From Cercophora sp. LCS_1 (lineage: Eukaryota; Ascomycota; Sordariomycetes; Sordariales; Lasiosphaeriaceae), in NCBI GenBank assembly GCA_036250225.1, contig JAPZLL010000050.1:1-64000 (forward strand): a stretch of 64,000 nucleotides of DNA. Reading direction: 5' to 3'. Position numbers and translations under genes: made by a program. A model generated the notes under the pieces. The model saw nothing but the letters and a program-made list of their open reading frames with translations, made no database searches and was not told where the DNA came from. Positions 22,487 through 32,032 of this stretch are shown piece after piece (position 1 is the first letter of the stretch; every line of letters begins with the position of its first letter).

Positions 22487-23880
22487 TGCCTCCGTTGTAT
22501 GCCTGTGTTTCTTTTGTTCTTTGGACTATTCCTGTATTTCGTCTCTTGATCTTGTCACATAGCACCTCTCTTAATTTCCTACACTTAGACATGATGGAAA
22601 GATAGCAAACAAAAATTGTCGAAAAGTTAACGGGTCTTTCTGCATGCAGTGTTTAGGATGCTTGTTTGCGTTGTGTGCTAGTTGGTTGAGCTCAACTTGG
22701 CTGTTTCCACTGACACAAGAACAATGAGCCATAACCGCCACCAACATTCTCTTTTCCATGCGCGATGCCGTCAACTCCACCCCTTTACCAATTCGGCGAT
22801 TGGCATCTCGTGGGTTCCTGGTGAGAAGTCGATTCCTTCCTTCCAATTACACAATGTCACTGCACGTTGTGATGCCAAGCTGTCCGGGCTGACAGTGCCA
22901 GAGCACGGGTAGTGCAGCGGCCCTCCAGGGTATGTACCGTCAACCCCTGGCGGTGTCTCCAAGCGGACGGAACCTTCTACATGTGCCTCACGACGAGACC
23001 CTAGGGGCGGACGCGCATGATCGGCCTATGACAGAACGAAATACAATCCGATCCTTAGGTGCAACTCGATCCTTCGATGGAACTCATCTCACCCCCGCAT
23101 CATCTCATCTTCTTTTGTTTTTCTCTGGAATTCCCCACACCCCGATCCTTCAGGAGGCACCCGCAATGTCTGGCCGAACAGCCGAAGCCGTGGTGGGGCC
23201 GAATCCCTTGGAGAAACATGGGATGCCAAGCAACTCGCCTCGAATTCCGGTAGCATCGTGCTCCCAGCGCAATGCGCTCTACCATGCGAACCCCGGACAC
23301 CATTCCCAATATCCTTACCGTCCCATTCCCCGTGCTAGGCATCCTCGATAAGGTTGCGGTAGGATGGCGCGTGGTTCTTTTGTTCGCAGCCAAGGGTGAA
23401 CCCCACCGTTGTCCGTAAGGCAGATCAATTGGACGTAGGATTTCATGTCAAATTTTCCTTGAGGACAGTATTTTCCGGGTTCTGAGGTGTGCACTCCACG
23501 CGAGGCTGACTGCGCCGCCAACGACCCGACAATGCAACATCAACACACGAGAGAATCCAGCCCACGACAGAGTGCAAGGCACAATGAGCATTGCAACACC
23601 ATAATTTGGCAAATTACCTGGGCCAACAGTTGTCAACAGGCACCAATCACCATTGTTAACCCCATATAACATATAAGACTTAATTAAAACTCCCGTCCCA
23701 TGGAGTAGAACTTGGTTTCTTCACCCTCATCCTCACCTTCACAAACCTCCTCTCCTCTTTCCTCACCAACCACCAGGTTGAACCATCCGTTTATTTGGAT
23801 AGCTTCCCTGGTACATCACGTTCGTTTATATCATTCACTGGGCTCTCTCTGTCCACCTAATACACATCTTCTCTGGTACC
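22487..23880. other. Intergenic region upstream of the LysM gene
   Basis: About 1.4 kb with only short ORFs. An AT-rich TATA-like stretch (ATATAACATATAAG, about 23664-23677) lies some 200 bp before the LysM start codon, followed by a CT-rich leader (23710-23780). A tRNA-like D-arm on the minus strand near 23280 was considered and rejected. Confidence 0.5.
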
Positions 23881-25055
23881 ATGTCTGCTCGCGTTAGAAA
23901 CGGCCTCGTACTCGGCCTCGCAGCGGCCAAGCTGGTCGCAGCCGGCGAGGAGCCTGGCATGCCTGTCTTGCCCGGCACGTCCACCCAGTGCGTGTACTGG
24001 CACGACAACAACGGGTTCCTGACTTGCGACCAAGTCGTCAGCCTCAATTACATCACGGTGGAGCAGTTCCGTCAATACGTACGTACTCCTCGCGGCTTTC
24101 CTTGCCCTAGAAACTCACCATGTGATGACAGAACCCGTCCATTGGCGCTGGCTGCACCAACCTCCAATCCGGCTACTCGTACTGCGTCGAGATCAACCCC
24201 AAGCTCCCCATCGGCGGCGTCACAACCACCAGCTCGACCTCGTCCAGCACCAGCACAGCCAGCACCTCATCGACCAAGAGCTCGCCCACCACGCTGACCA
24301 CCATCACCACCAGCAAGACGAGCTCAACCTCCAGCTCCTCGTCCACCAGCACCACCACAACCCCGACCCCCACCAAGCCCGGCAACGGCATCACCACGCC
24401 CACGCCGACTCAACCCGGCATGGTATCCAACTGCGACGCCTTCCACTTCGTCAAGCCCGGCAGCACCTGCAACGACGTCCTCACCGCAAACTCCATCACC
24501 CTCGCCCAGCTCTACCAATGGAACCCCTCGGTCGGCTCCACCTGCTCCGGCCTCTGGGCCGACGTCTACGTCTGCGTCTCAACAACCGACCACACACCCA
24601 CCCCCGTCGAACCGGGTAACGGCATCGCCACACCCTCTCCCCTGCAACGCGAAATCGTCACCAACTGCGACGCCTTCTACATGGTCAAGCCGGACGAGAC
24701 GTGCGACATTGTCGCCTCCAAGAACGGCATCACCGCCGCCCAGCTGGCACAGTGGAATCCATCCGTCGGCACAAACTGCGCTGGTCTCTGGGCGAACGCG
24801 TACGCGTGCGTCTCGATTATCGGGCATACGCCTACCCCTGTGAACCCGGGGAACGGTATCCAGACGCCGTCGCCGATCCAGGATGGCATGACCAAGAGCT
24901 GCAAGACGTTCCACTTTGTGAGTGGGCAGACTTGCCAGAGTGTGCTGGATCGGTATAAGATTAGCTTGGCGGATTTTTACAAGTGGAATCCGGCGGTGGG
25001 GAATGTTTGCCAGAGCATGTGGGATAAGACGTATGTTTGTGTTGCTGTGTTGTGA
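23881..25055 (+). CDS. Secreted LysM effector-like protein (four LysM modules)
   Basis: Two exons, 23881-24078 and 24132-25055, with a 53-bp intron (GTACGT...ACAG) in phase, give 373 aa. The first about 20 residues act as a signal peptide. LysM1 (about 36-83) spans the intron and has the form CVYWHDNNGFLTCDQV...YNPSIG..C. A Ser/Thr-rich linker, likely O-glycosylated, follows. LysM2, LysM3 and LysM4 occupy the remainder, each beginning NCDAF(H/Y) or SCKTF and containing QWNPSVG or KWNPAVG. They are separated by near-identical HTPTPV.PGNGI linkers, evidence of internal duplication. LysM modules bind chitin oligomers. Proteins with only LysM modules act as effectors that shield hyphae from chitinases or sequester chitin fragments. 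Neighbouring the killer-toxin-like chitinase, self-protection is an attractive role. Confidence 0.92.
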
Positions 25056-25613
25056 GGGCGATAAGTGGATGGGGATGATGGATGGTGATAGATGAGAGAA
25101 GGATGATGAGGTCTTAGGATGAGGAGAGGTTTTCCCTTTGTAAAGATGGGTGAGAGTAATGTTGAATAACTATTATAAGATTGTGAGGGTTTTCATCCTC
25201 CAGTGAATCCCTGCTTGCTCAATGTCCCTGGGTTTGTGGTGGAAGTGTCATATTTGCAGTTGAGAAGAAGAATGCATTTTCATGTTGTGACACTTGGTGA
25301 TGACCTCAAGGTTTGGTCTTGATTGGGTCCCCTAGTTGATATGAAGTCACGGTGCAGATAACGCATCGAGACTGCCTAGTTTGAAATGCGTCGATTGGCC
25401 ATTGTTCCTGGGTTCTTCACTTGGCGCTGGAAGATTTCGCTGCTTACCCCGCACCTGTTTGGTTTCATGCAGAGCCTTGTCTGGAATCCCCGCACCATCT
25501 CATCGTCAACAAACACACAAACAGACCAGACTCTAGGCTTCGAGCTGAGCCAGGAACTCAATTCCGTGGATTCATTTTATACTTTGTGGACGTTGGTGTA
25601 AGTCGGTGCAGTC
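25056..25613. other. Intergenic region
   Basis: LysM 3' UTR and the promoter of the following gene. A frame at 25386-25601 is open but shows no motif and could be leader sequence. Confidence 0.5.
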
Positions 25614-27049
25614 ATGTATCCTCTCTCTGCCCATTTCTCAGCAGCGGCGAGGAGCGCGGCTGGTTTCACTTCAAAGGTTTACACACCGGCCTCATCATGT
25701 GGACGGCGAATCATATCCAAGCTTCGGAGCATCAATCTGAAGTCACCGGCTTTGAAGACATGGCAGCTGTGGACAGGCATTCTCGGCGGTTTTTCCCTTC
25801 TCTTTTCAGTACTCGCCTTCTGGACCTCTCTGGACTCGTCGAGATACGCACGATGGACGGCACACAAGGACTTTGCACTCTTGTGTATGGATGATGTAAG
25901 TGTGTTTGACTCATACTGATCCTCGGTAGACTAACATGCTGTCAGTCAACAAGGCACTTGAGCGCCGAGTGTCCAAAGTTTGACAACTACAGTCTCCCAG
26001 CCCCGCCTGCTATCAAGGACCGTGGACTCGACAGGGACACACTGACGGTATCGAACCAAACCGATGTGATTCTTCACCCAAAACTGGCGCACTGGAACGA
26101 TGTGAGGCGGCCCGACATCTGGCAGTCGGAAGGATGCACCTCCTGGACGCTCCAGATGCCCGCCGCATTCGGTTTTCTTGGCAGCTCACTGCCGCCCCTC
26201 GAGAGGGTCACCGACTTTCAGTTTGAACTGGCCTGCGCTTCTACTGGTCTGGTAAAACAAGAGTACTCCATCGCGGGAGGCTCGTTCAACACCACCGAGG
26301 ATCCGTACCTCAGCCGAGCGCAATGCCGCGTGCACTCCATGTTCTGGACTACCTGGATGGGTCTTATCACCGCCCCAGCTCTTGTACCTTCTCTCATCCC
26401 AGAGGGGAAGAAGTTGGACCTTTACAAGGCACGAAAGATCCAGGCGATTCAGTTCGTGTTCTTACTATATCTCCACGTACGGTTCTGCACCAGCAGTGAC
26501 GCCGAGAACTCTCTCAACGCTCGCCTCGGTTCTCTTCTTTCTCGTTACGACGAGAGCGGCATCCTTCGGCAAATATTCCGAGCAGGAGTTCTCACGTTCT
26601 TACTGCCATCCCTGTGGCAGTTTGCCGTGGCCTTCCGCAACTCGAGGCCACTCACCAGGCACTGCAAGCTGGGTTACCACTTTTGGAGCGCCGTGGCCCG
26701 ATTTGAAAACGAATTAGTTGCTGGACCATGGTCGTTTTTACCGACAACCCCTACGGAGATCTATGTCCGAAAAGTGCTATACGTTTCCATGTTTCCGTTT
26801 CTGGGCATGTTTTTGACATGGCCTGTCGACGAGTTAATGCTGAATGGGCCATGGTCGCCGGTGCCTTTTGCATTTTTGGCGCTGCTTTACAACAGGGACA
26901 GTGGCGATGCAATTGATGAGTTGGAGTATTGGCAGTGGTGGGGGGAAAGTGCTCAGGGGAAGAGGCTATCGGATGGGCCTGGGGATAACGGGGTTCGTGC
27001 TCTTGGCTGTGAGCGGTGTGATGAGGATAGACTTGTTCTTGCGAGTTAG
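25614..27049 (+). CDS. Predicted multi-pass membrane protein, unknown family
   Basis: Two exons, 25614-25895 and 25946-27049, join in phase across a 50-bp intron (GTAAGT...GTCAG) to give 461 aa. Residues 55-75 (LWTGILGGFSLLFSVLAFW) form a first membrane helix. Further hydrophobic segments occur around FWTTWMGLITAPALVPSLI, IQFVFLLYLHV, AGVLTFLLPSLWQFAVAF and VLYVSMFPFLGMFLTW. The loop between the first and second helices has two potential N-glycosylation sites and Cys residues, suggesting an extracellular or lumenal domain. No family was recognised. The first ATG is chosen because the frame before it is not clearly coding. It is the first of several unrelated membrane genes interspersed with HET genes. 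Confidence 0.65.
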
Positions 27050-27284
27050 AGGCCATGAAGGAGATGAAGGGAAGTTTATTCCCCTGGGCCTGTGTAAGAC
27101 GTTGAGTAAGGCGGTAGCCCATTCGAACCCCAGCGCAGTGAAGCGATCAAGTATAGGTACATGAACAGAACCTCGCCCTCGATGCAATGTTAACTCAGCA
27201 CATATCTCCGCAAACGAAAAAACATAGGTAAAGGCCGAGGAGAGCACTTGACTGCTATAAACTAGTCCATATATTGGTGCGTAT

Positions 27285-28868
27285 TTATTCCACTTGACTG
27301 TAAGACACCGGTCTGGGAAATAAACCTTCAAACCCCGGTCTTGGAGGCAGCATTCCCCTCGAGAAAGGGTCCCGAACCACGTGGCATATCGACAGCGTGA
27401 TCCCCGCCGTTTTGAAAGCCTCGACGAGACAATCATGTTCCCCCCTCGGTGGCGTCCTCCGCACCTCCAGCGCGACGGACCTGAGGTTCGGAAACCGGGC
27501 CCGCTCCCCCGACAGCGCCAACATGTCCCTAAACACAATGGGCCAGTAGAAGACGCAGCCTATACGGAGATGCCTTAATGAAAGCGGCAACTTGGCCAAA
27601 AATTGGTCTGTCGTCACCAAGTCCCGGCTTTTATCGTTCTCGACCTCATCCGGCTCCTCAAAAACCGGGCCATACAACACAAGCTGTTCCAGCTCCAACT
27701 GTTCAAGGGCGGAAAACTCCTCGAGGGAGAAACCCTCCTCAAAACCAACGAGACCGTCCCATGTTGGATCAAAGTAATCCTCCTCATCATCACCATCACT
27801 GGCCTCGTATTCTTCCCCAGCAGCGACATGTTCCTCCCGCAGCCGTGCCTTGATCGGGAAAACCGAGTAGCACAACCTCTTCAACGTCTTGGTTGCAGTG
27901 CCCAAGTGCTTCTTCAGCTCCAGCACGTCCCGACCAAACTCCACGCCGCCCTCGAAAAACTCAAGATCCTCAAACACACTGCTTCCGCTGATAATGGCCT
28001 CCACCTCCTGAGCACCGACATTCTGCCCATTGATCGACAACTTCCTCAACTTGGGCAACTCAACCCCCCACGGCAAAGCCTTGAGCTCGTCACTCCCATG
28101 AACAAAAAAGTCACCGCCATCGCCACCACAATCCACCAAAACCAGGGACTCCAAATTTGGCGTCTGCTTCAGAAACGCCCTCGCCTCCTTCAAATGATAA
28201 CTACACACCTCCTTCCTCCACCCCTCTCTAAACCCAACAAGCACAACCTCTTTCAAACACGCCATCTCCAACGGCCAACCGAGCCACGTCTTGGCACTTG
28301 ACAGGCTGAGAAAACTGCGCTGCAGCAGGACGGATTCAGCACGCGAAGCGAGCCCAACCGCGAGTTCCTGCAGTTCCAGCAACGAGCCATACTGCCGACC
28401 GATCCACCAGTCACCCAGACCCTCTGCGGCGCGCTTGATAACGCCGCCGTCGTCTTTGATACTAAGCGCCACGCGCTCCTCGTGCGAGAGGTTGAGGAAC
28501 TCGTGGTTGGTGGGCGTCCAGAGGACGAGGGTTTTCACCTGCGACGCGAGGTCTGGGCGGAGGGCCAAGGCGCGGACGAGCGCTGCGACGCGGGCGCGCG
28601 TGGCGATGTGGCTAGCATTGGTTTGGAGGGAGAAATGGAAGAGGATTGGTTGGGTGATGGCCCGGAGGCGGGTGGAGGATTGGGAGAGGTGCGCGATTGC
28701 GGTTTGGTTGGAGGTCGCGAGGGCGATTTCGGGTTCGGAGAGGGAGGCGACGCTGTGGTGGGTGCAGTGGATGCAGAGGGAGTGGGCGATTTCGGCGATG
28801 ATTTCGGAGGGGAGTGTGAGGAGGGTCGTGGCGGGTTGGAGGGTGAGGGTTGACAATGAGTCGTCCAT
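27285..28868 (-). CDS. F-box/LRR-like protein
   Basis: A single exon of 527 aa from ATG 28866-28868. The open frame extends upstream, but MDDSLSTL is the first methionine followed by a globular sequence; the earlier part is Ser/Arg/Pro-rich leader. The N-terminus (TTLLTLPSEIIAEIAHSL, residues about 14-31) resembles the LP.Eil..I start of a fungal F-box. A leucine-patterned middle (LKEVVLVGF, PNLESLVLVDCGG, PKLRKLSINGQ, LSLRHLRIGCVF) is typical of irregular leucine-rich repeats. An acidic insert lies near residue 390. Expected role: substrate adaptor of an SCF ubiquitin ligase, with target unknown. Only 235 bp separate its 3' end from the convergent membrane gene. Confidence 0.7.
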   Translation of the reverse strand: MDDSLSTLTLQPATTLLTLPSEIIAEIAHSLCIHCTHHSVASLSEPEIALATSNQTAIAHLSQSSTRLRAITQPILFHFSLQTNASHIATRARVAALVRALALRPDLASQVKTLVLWTPTNHEFLNLSHEERVALSIKDDGGVIKRAAEGLGDWWIGRQYGSLLELQELAVGLASRAESVLLQRSFLSLSSAKTWLGWPLEMACLKEVVLVGFREGWRKEVCSYHLKEARAFLKQTPNLESLVLVDCGGDGGDFFVHGSDELKALPWGVELPKLRKLSINGQNVGAQEVEAIISGSSVFEDLEFFEGGVEFGRDVLELKKHLGTATKTLKRLCYSVFPIKARLREEHVAAGEEYEASDGDDEEDYFDPTWDGLVGFEEGFSLEEFSALEQLELEQLVLYGPVFEEPDEVENDKSRDLVTTDQFLAKLPLSLRHLRIGCVFYWPIVFRDMLALSGERARFPNLRSVALEVRRTPPRGEHDCLVEAFKTAGITLSICHVVRDPFSRGMLPPRPGFEGLFPRPVSYSQVE

Positions 28869-29271
28869 GGTGGAGACCGTGGGGTGGTACTGTGGTATGT
28901 CGCGAGATTGTTGTGATGTCGATAACAGTGAGGAAGACGAGCAAGTGGGCTGAGAGCGGGATTGATGGCGGCGAAGAAGAAAAAAAAAATCGCTGCGATG
29001 AACTGGTGAAGCGGGAAGGAGCGGGTGACGTGGTGGGGCGAATTGAGGCGAAAGGAAGGAACGCTGCCCCTGTTTGCGCGATGCAACGGTCACGTCGCTG
29101 CCAAGACATAAAATGCCTTCGGCTCAGGAACCGAGCCGAAACACAAAAACCAACAGACCCACTAGGTACATGGCATTTGCGAGACGAGTCTGGCCACCGG
29201 GCTTTGTATTCCGTCTTTGGTTTGCTAAGGGAAAGCTTAATTATTACCCTCTTGAAGACCCCGATCATCAC
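28869..29271. other. Intergenic spacer
   Basis: About 400 bp, including the F-box gene promoter and, on the right, the 3' UTR of the DUF3176 gene. A poly(A) run is at 28977-28989. Nothing else seen. Confidence 0.5.
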
Positions 29272-31251
29272 TCATGCGGTGGTAGGTTCATCAACGAAAC
29301 AGAGCTGATATCCCTTATCCGTCTTCTCCAATCTGACTTTGAGCAATGCAGACCCCTTCTTCGCTTCTGCAATGTTCAACCACGGCCCGAGTTTCTCCTT
29401 GACATCTGCATCCAGCGCGCAGAGGGCTGCGATGGAGCTGTCTTTTCGAGCCTCGACGTTCGAAGTGGAAGTCACGCGAATAACAATGCCGAGGATAACG
29501 GCGCACATGACAACCTGAACCATGGCTAACACGAGCCATCCCCATCGGACTCGGATGATTGGGAGCCGGGCGTAGGCGATGCCCTCGAGGATCCCGTCTT
29601 CGTTTCCGACGAACGAAGGGCCGCTTTCTCGCAGCCTTGTACACCAATGCTGGTTAGTGTCGTCTGGCAGGTCGGTTGGGATAGCATGGCTTACATATTA
29701 GTGAGGCTGTCAGCGACGTTATTGACCAGCAATTCCATGTTCTTCCACTGCGCGGCCTGGTCAACCGTTCGACTGTTTGACCCTCCTTGGAGAGCTAGGC
29801 GAACGGCATCCGAGAGAATACCAGTGTTGGTGAGATAGCCCGCCTTGTCGACGTACATGGCCATACCGCTGGCACTCACGATCATCTCGCCGCTCGCCAA
29901 GAGACCGGTGCATGCGTCGATGGTGAAGCGTTGGCCGTCTTGAGCACCGGGTGGAGGTGCAAACACTTGAGACTGGTTCATGATGGTCCCGGGGCATGGT
30001 GACTCGAATTGAGGCCCTGAAAAGGAGCTGCCCATATCCGTGTTCCATCCAAAGTTCATCGTGGCCGCTGCAGACGATAGCACCCGGATTTCACGTCCCA
30101 ACTCCTTCGTCTCTGGTACGCCGTTGACGACTCTGGTTTGGAAGGACCTTGTGCAGAAGAAGAATTGTAAGACCAGGAACTTGAACTTGTCGATGTTGGT
30201 GGTTTTAGCTTGTGTGACCATGTCGACGTTGCCATCCGAGTATGCAACTGTGAATTCCGCCCCGGACGCTTGCATCAGGTCTTCGGGTTGCTCAACCGAC
30301 GGTTCTGTGTGGCTGTAGACCAAGACGTAGCTCACTGGCTCCAAAAGAGTGGCCAGCGTGGATTGAACCTCTGCATCTCGGCTTGCTGAGGTATAAAAGA
30401 ATGTATTGTTGAGGTGCAGGTCGATGGCGGCCAGCGTGAAGTCGCGGTGAACTTTGGTGCCCGTCAAGTTTGTGGCTGTCATGTTAACAAGTTTGCCACA
30501 GATGCCAAGCGTGGTGTATGGCTCCCATGAGCATGTTGTCGTCGTGCAACTTGGTACTAACGGAGCGATATTCGGCCGAAACCGGCTCGTCGTTGCTTGA
30601 GCTGCATGAAAAAGAGCGGACCTCATTGAGATGCTGTCCGAGTCCTCGATGCGAAAGACTCCGTTGGCAGATCGAGACATGGTGGAGACCTTATTGAGAG
30701 TCGCGGTCCCGTTTGGAGACGGACTCAGTGTGGTTGTGTCGAACTTGAGAGCCTGTTGCGTAAAGGGGCCGCTCAAGATTGCGCTAGAGAGTATAAGAGC
30801 AGCAACTTGGGTCACAAGTCTTGCACATTAGTCTGTGAGTAGACCGACAAAAGCGGATGGACTTGGGATTGACCAACCTATTCTGCATTCCAGATCCTCG
30901 CAGTCGAGCTACCAGCTGAAGGCTACCCCAGCTTCCACGACATGCATCATCATAGGCCTCGAAGTCTCGTAGCGGACGAGGGTCACGAGGGAGAAACCAC
31001 AGCCATTTGAGCTGGCCTAGCCCTCTTGCGAGGGGATAGCTGAAAGAGAATTGTGCGATGGCAGCAAGAAATTGAATGAGACCGTTCAGGGTCAAGTTTG
31101 CCCCGAGTTCTGGCTGTGGTTTCCCGTCGTAGGCGCCGAGAATCCCAAGCATGGTCGCAACGAGACAAATACTCAGTGCCGCGGACAGGATTTCTGGCGC
31201 CCAGGTTCTCATCCAGACTTGGGGTTGTCTGTCGCCGGTTAGCTTTTCCAT
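29272..31251 (-). CDS. DUF3176 family membrane protein
   Basis: Three exons on the minus strand: 31251-30878, 30819-29695 and 29635-29272, giving 620 aa. The N-terminus has the DUF3176 hallmark: W.PEILSAALSICLVATMLGIL, YDGKPQPE, LTLNGLIQFLA and GQLKWLWF, then a RGSWGSLQL motif. A large middle part with N-glycosylation sites and cysteines (SCTTTTCSWEPY) is followed by a membrane helix near the end (WLVLAMVQVVMCAVILGIVI). For the second intron the nearer acceptor (CCAG) breaks the frame and lies only 3 bp past the CTAAC branch site. Using ACAAG, 15 bp further on, restores phase. Function of DUF3176 proteins is unknown; they are abundant in fungal accessory regions. It is divergent from the HET pseudogene at 32033. 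Confidence 0.88.
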
Positions 31252-32032
31252 CGCGAGATCATGTGGTGAGGGTCCATCCGTGACCCTCCGTGGGCGTGAT
31301 GTCGGCGGAAGAGGGAAAAGAACGATGACGCTGATGTCCCCTCTCGAAGGATCATGTGCACTATTTGCAGTTCACCTGCCTCGAGACTTGGCTGCGACCA
31401 TGATGTGGCGCAGTCGAGATGAAATTACCTAGGAGCTGGTTGAGTGGTGCTGTGCCGCTTAGTAAAACTCGGTCCTGATCCTATGTGACCAAGCCGAGCC
31501 ACATCCAACACAGCAATGGGCGTCTAGACCTACGGAGTGCGATCAATCCCAATTGTCAAGGTGAGTCGCCGAAGCATTGCCGTAGAACTAAACCAATGGG
31601 TTCGGTTTGAACCAGTTTCAACAGCAGCCACGTGCTGTCAACAATGTGCACCTTGTTGTAAAGCGTTTCTGTCCTACACAGGCATTACGTTGCCCCTCCG
31701 ACGGACAAGAGGAACCCGTCTTCAGAGCGCATTATAGAAAATTATGATGAATTTGTTAGCGCAAACACCACTGGTGGTTACCTGCCATCGTGCCTTCAAA
31801 GTCGTGTTCAGTCCCCAAACGTTAGCATTCCTGCAGCTGAGCCCTTCATCTTCCCATTGCGGACCGCCAAGTTGAGGCCACAGACTATTGACGCTCGGTA
31901 GGCACAAACAATTCCTTTCGGAAGAAGCCATGTCAACAAAGTCTGCAACCACAAACACAAAATCTCAGCAGCTCGCAGCCCCTCTCATCTTCTCCACAAC
32001 CACGAACAAATCCAACCACACCATCAACAGCC
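31252..32032. promoter_or_regulatory. Divergent intergenic region (DUF3176 / HET)
   Basis: About 780 bp between the start codons of two divergent genes. A CA/CT-rich leader (31970-32032) precedes the HET start. No further gene is supported. Confidence 0.45.

Noticed and set aside
23210..23310. tRNA-like D-arm (GGTAGAGCGC) and anticodon-like hairpin on the minus strand
   Set aside because: No complementary acceptor stem, position 14 is not A, and the T-arm-like part does not pair; at most a decayed tRNA-like sequence.
28291..28953. Plus-strand 220-codon frame opposite the F-box/LRR gene
   Set aside because: Shadow of the minus-strand coding sequence, with no motif of its own.
29636..29694. 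Apparent frameshift between exons 2 and 3 of the DUF3176 gene
   Set aside because: Resolved by using the ACAAG acceptor; no pseudogene call needed.
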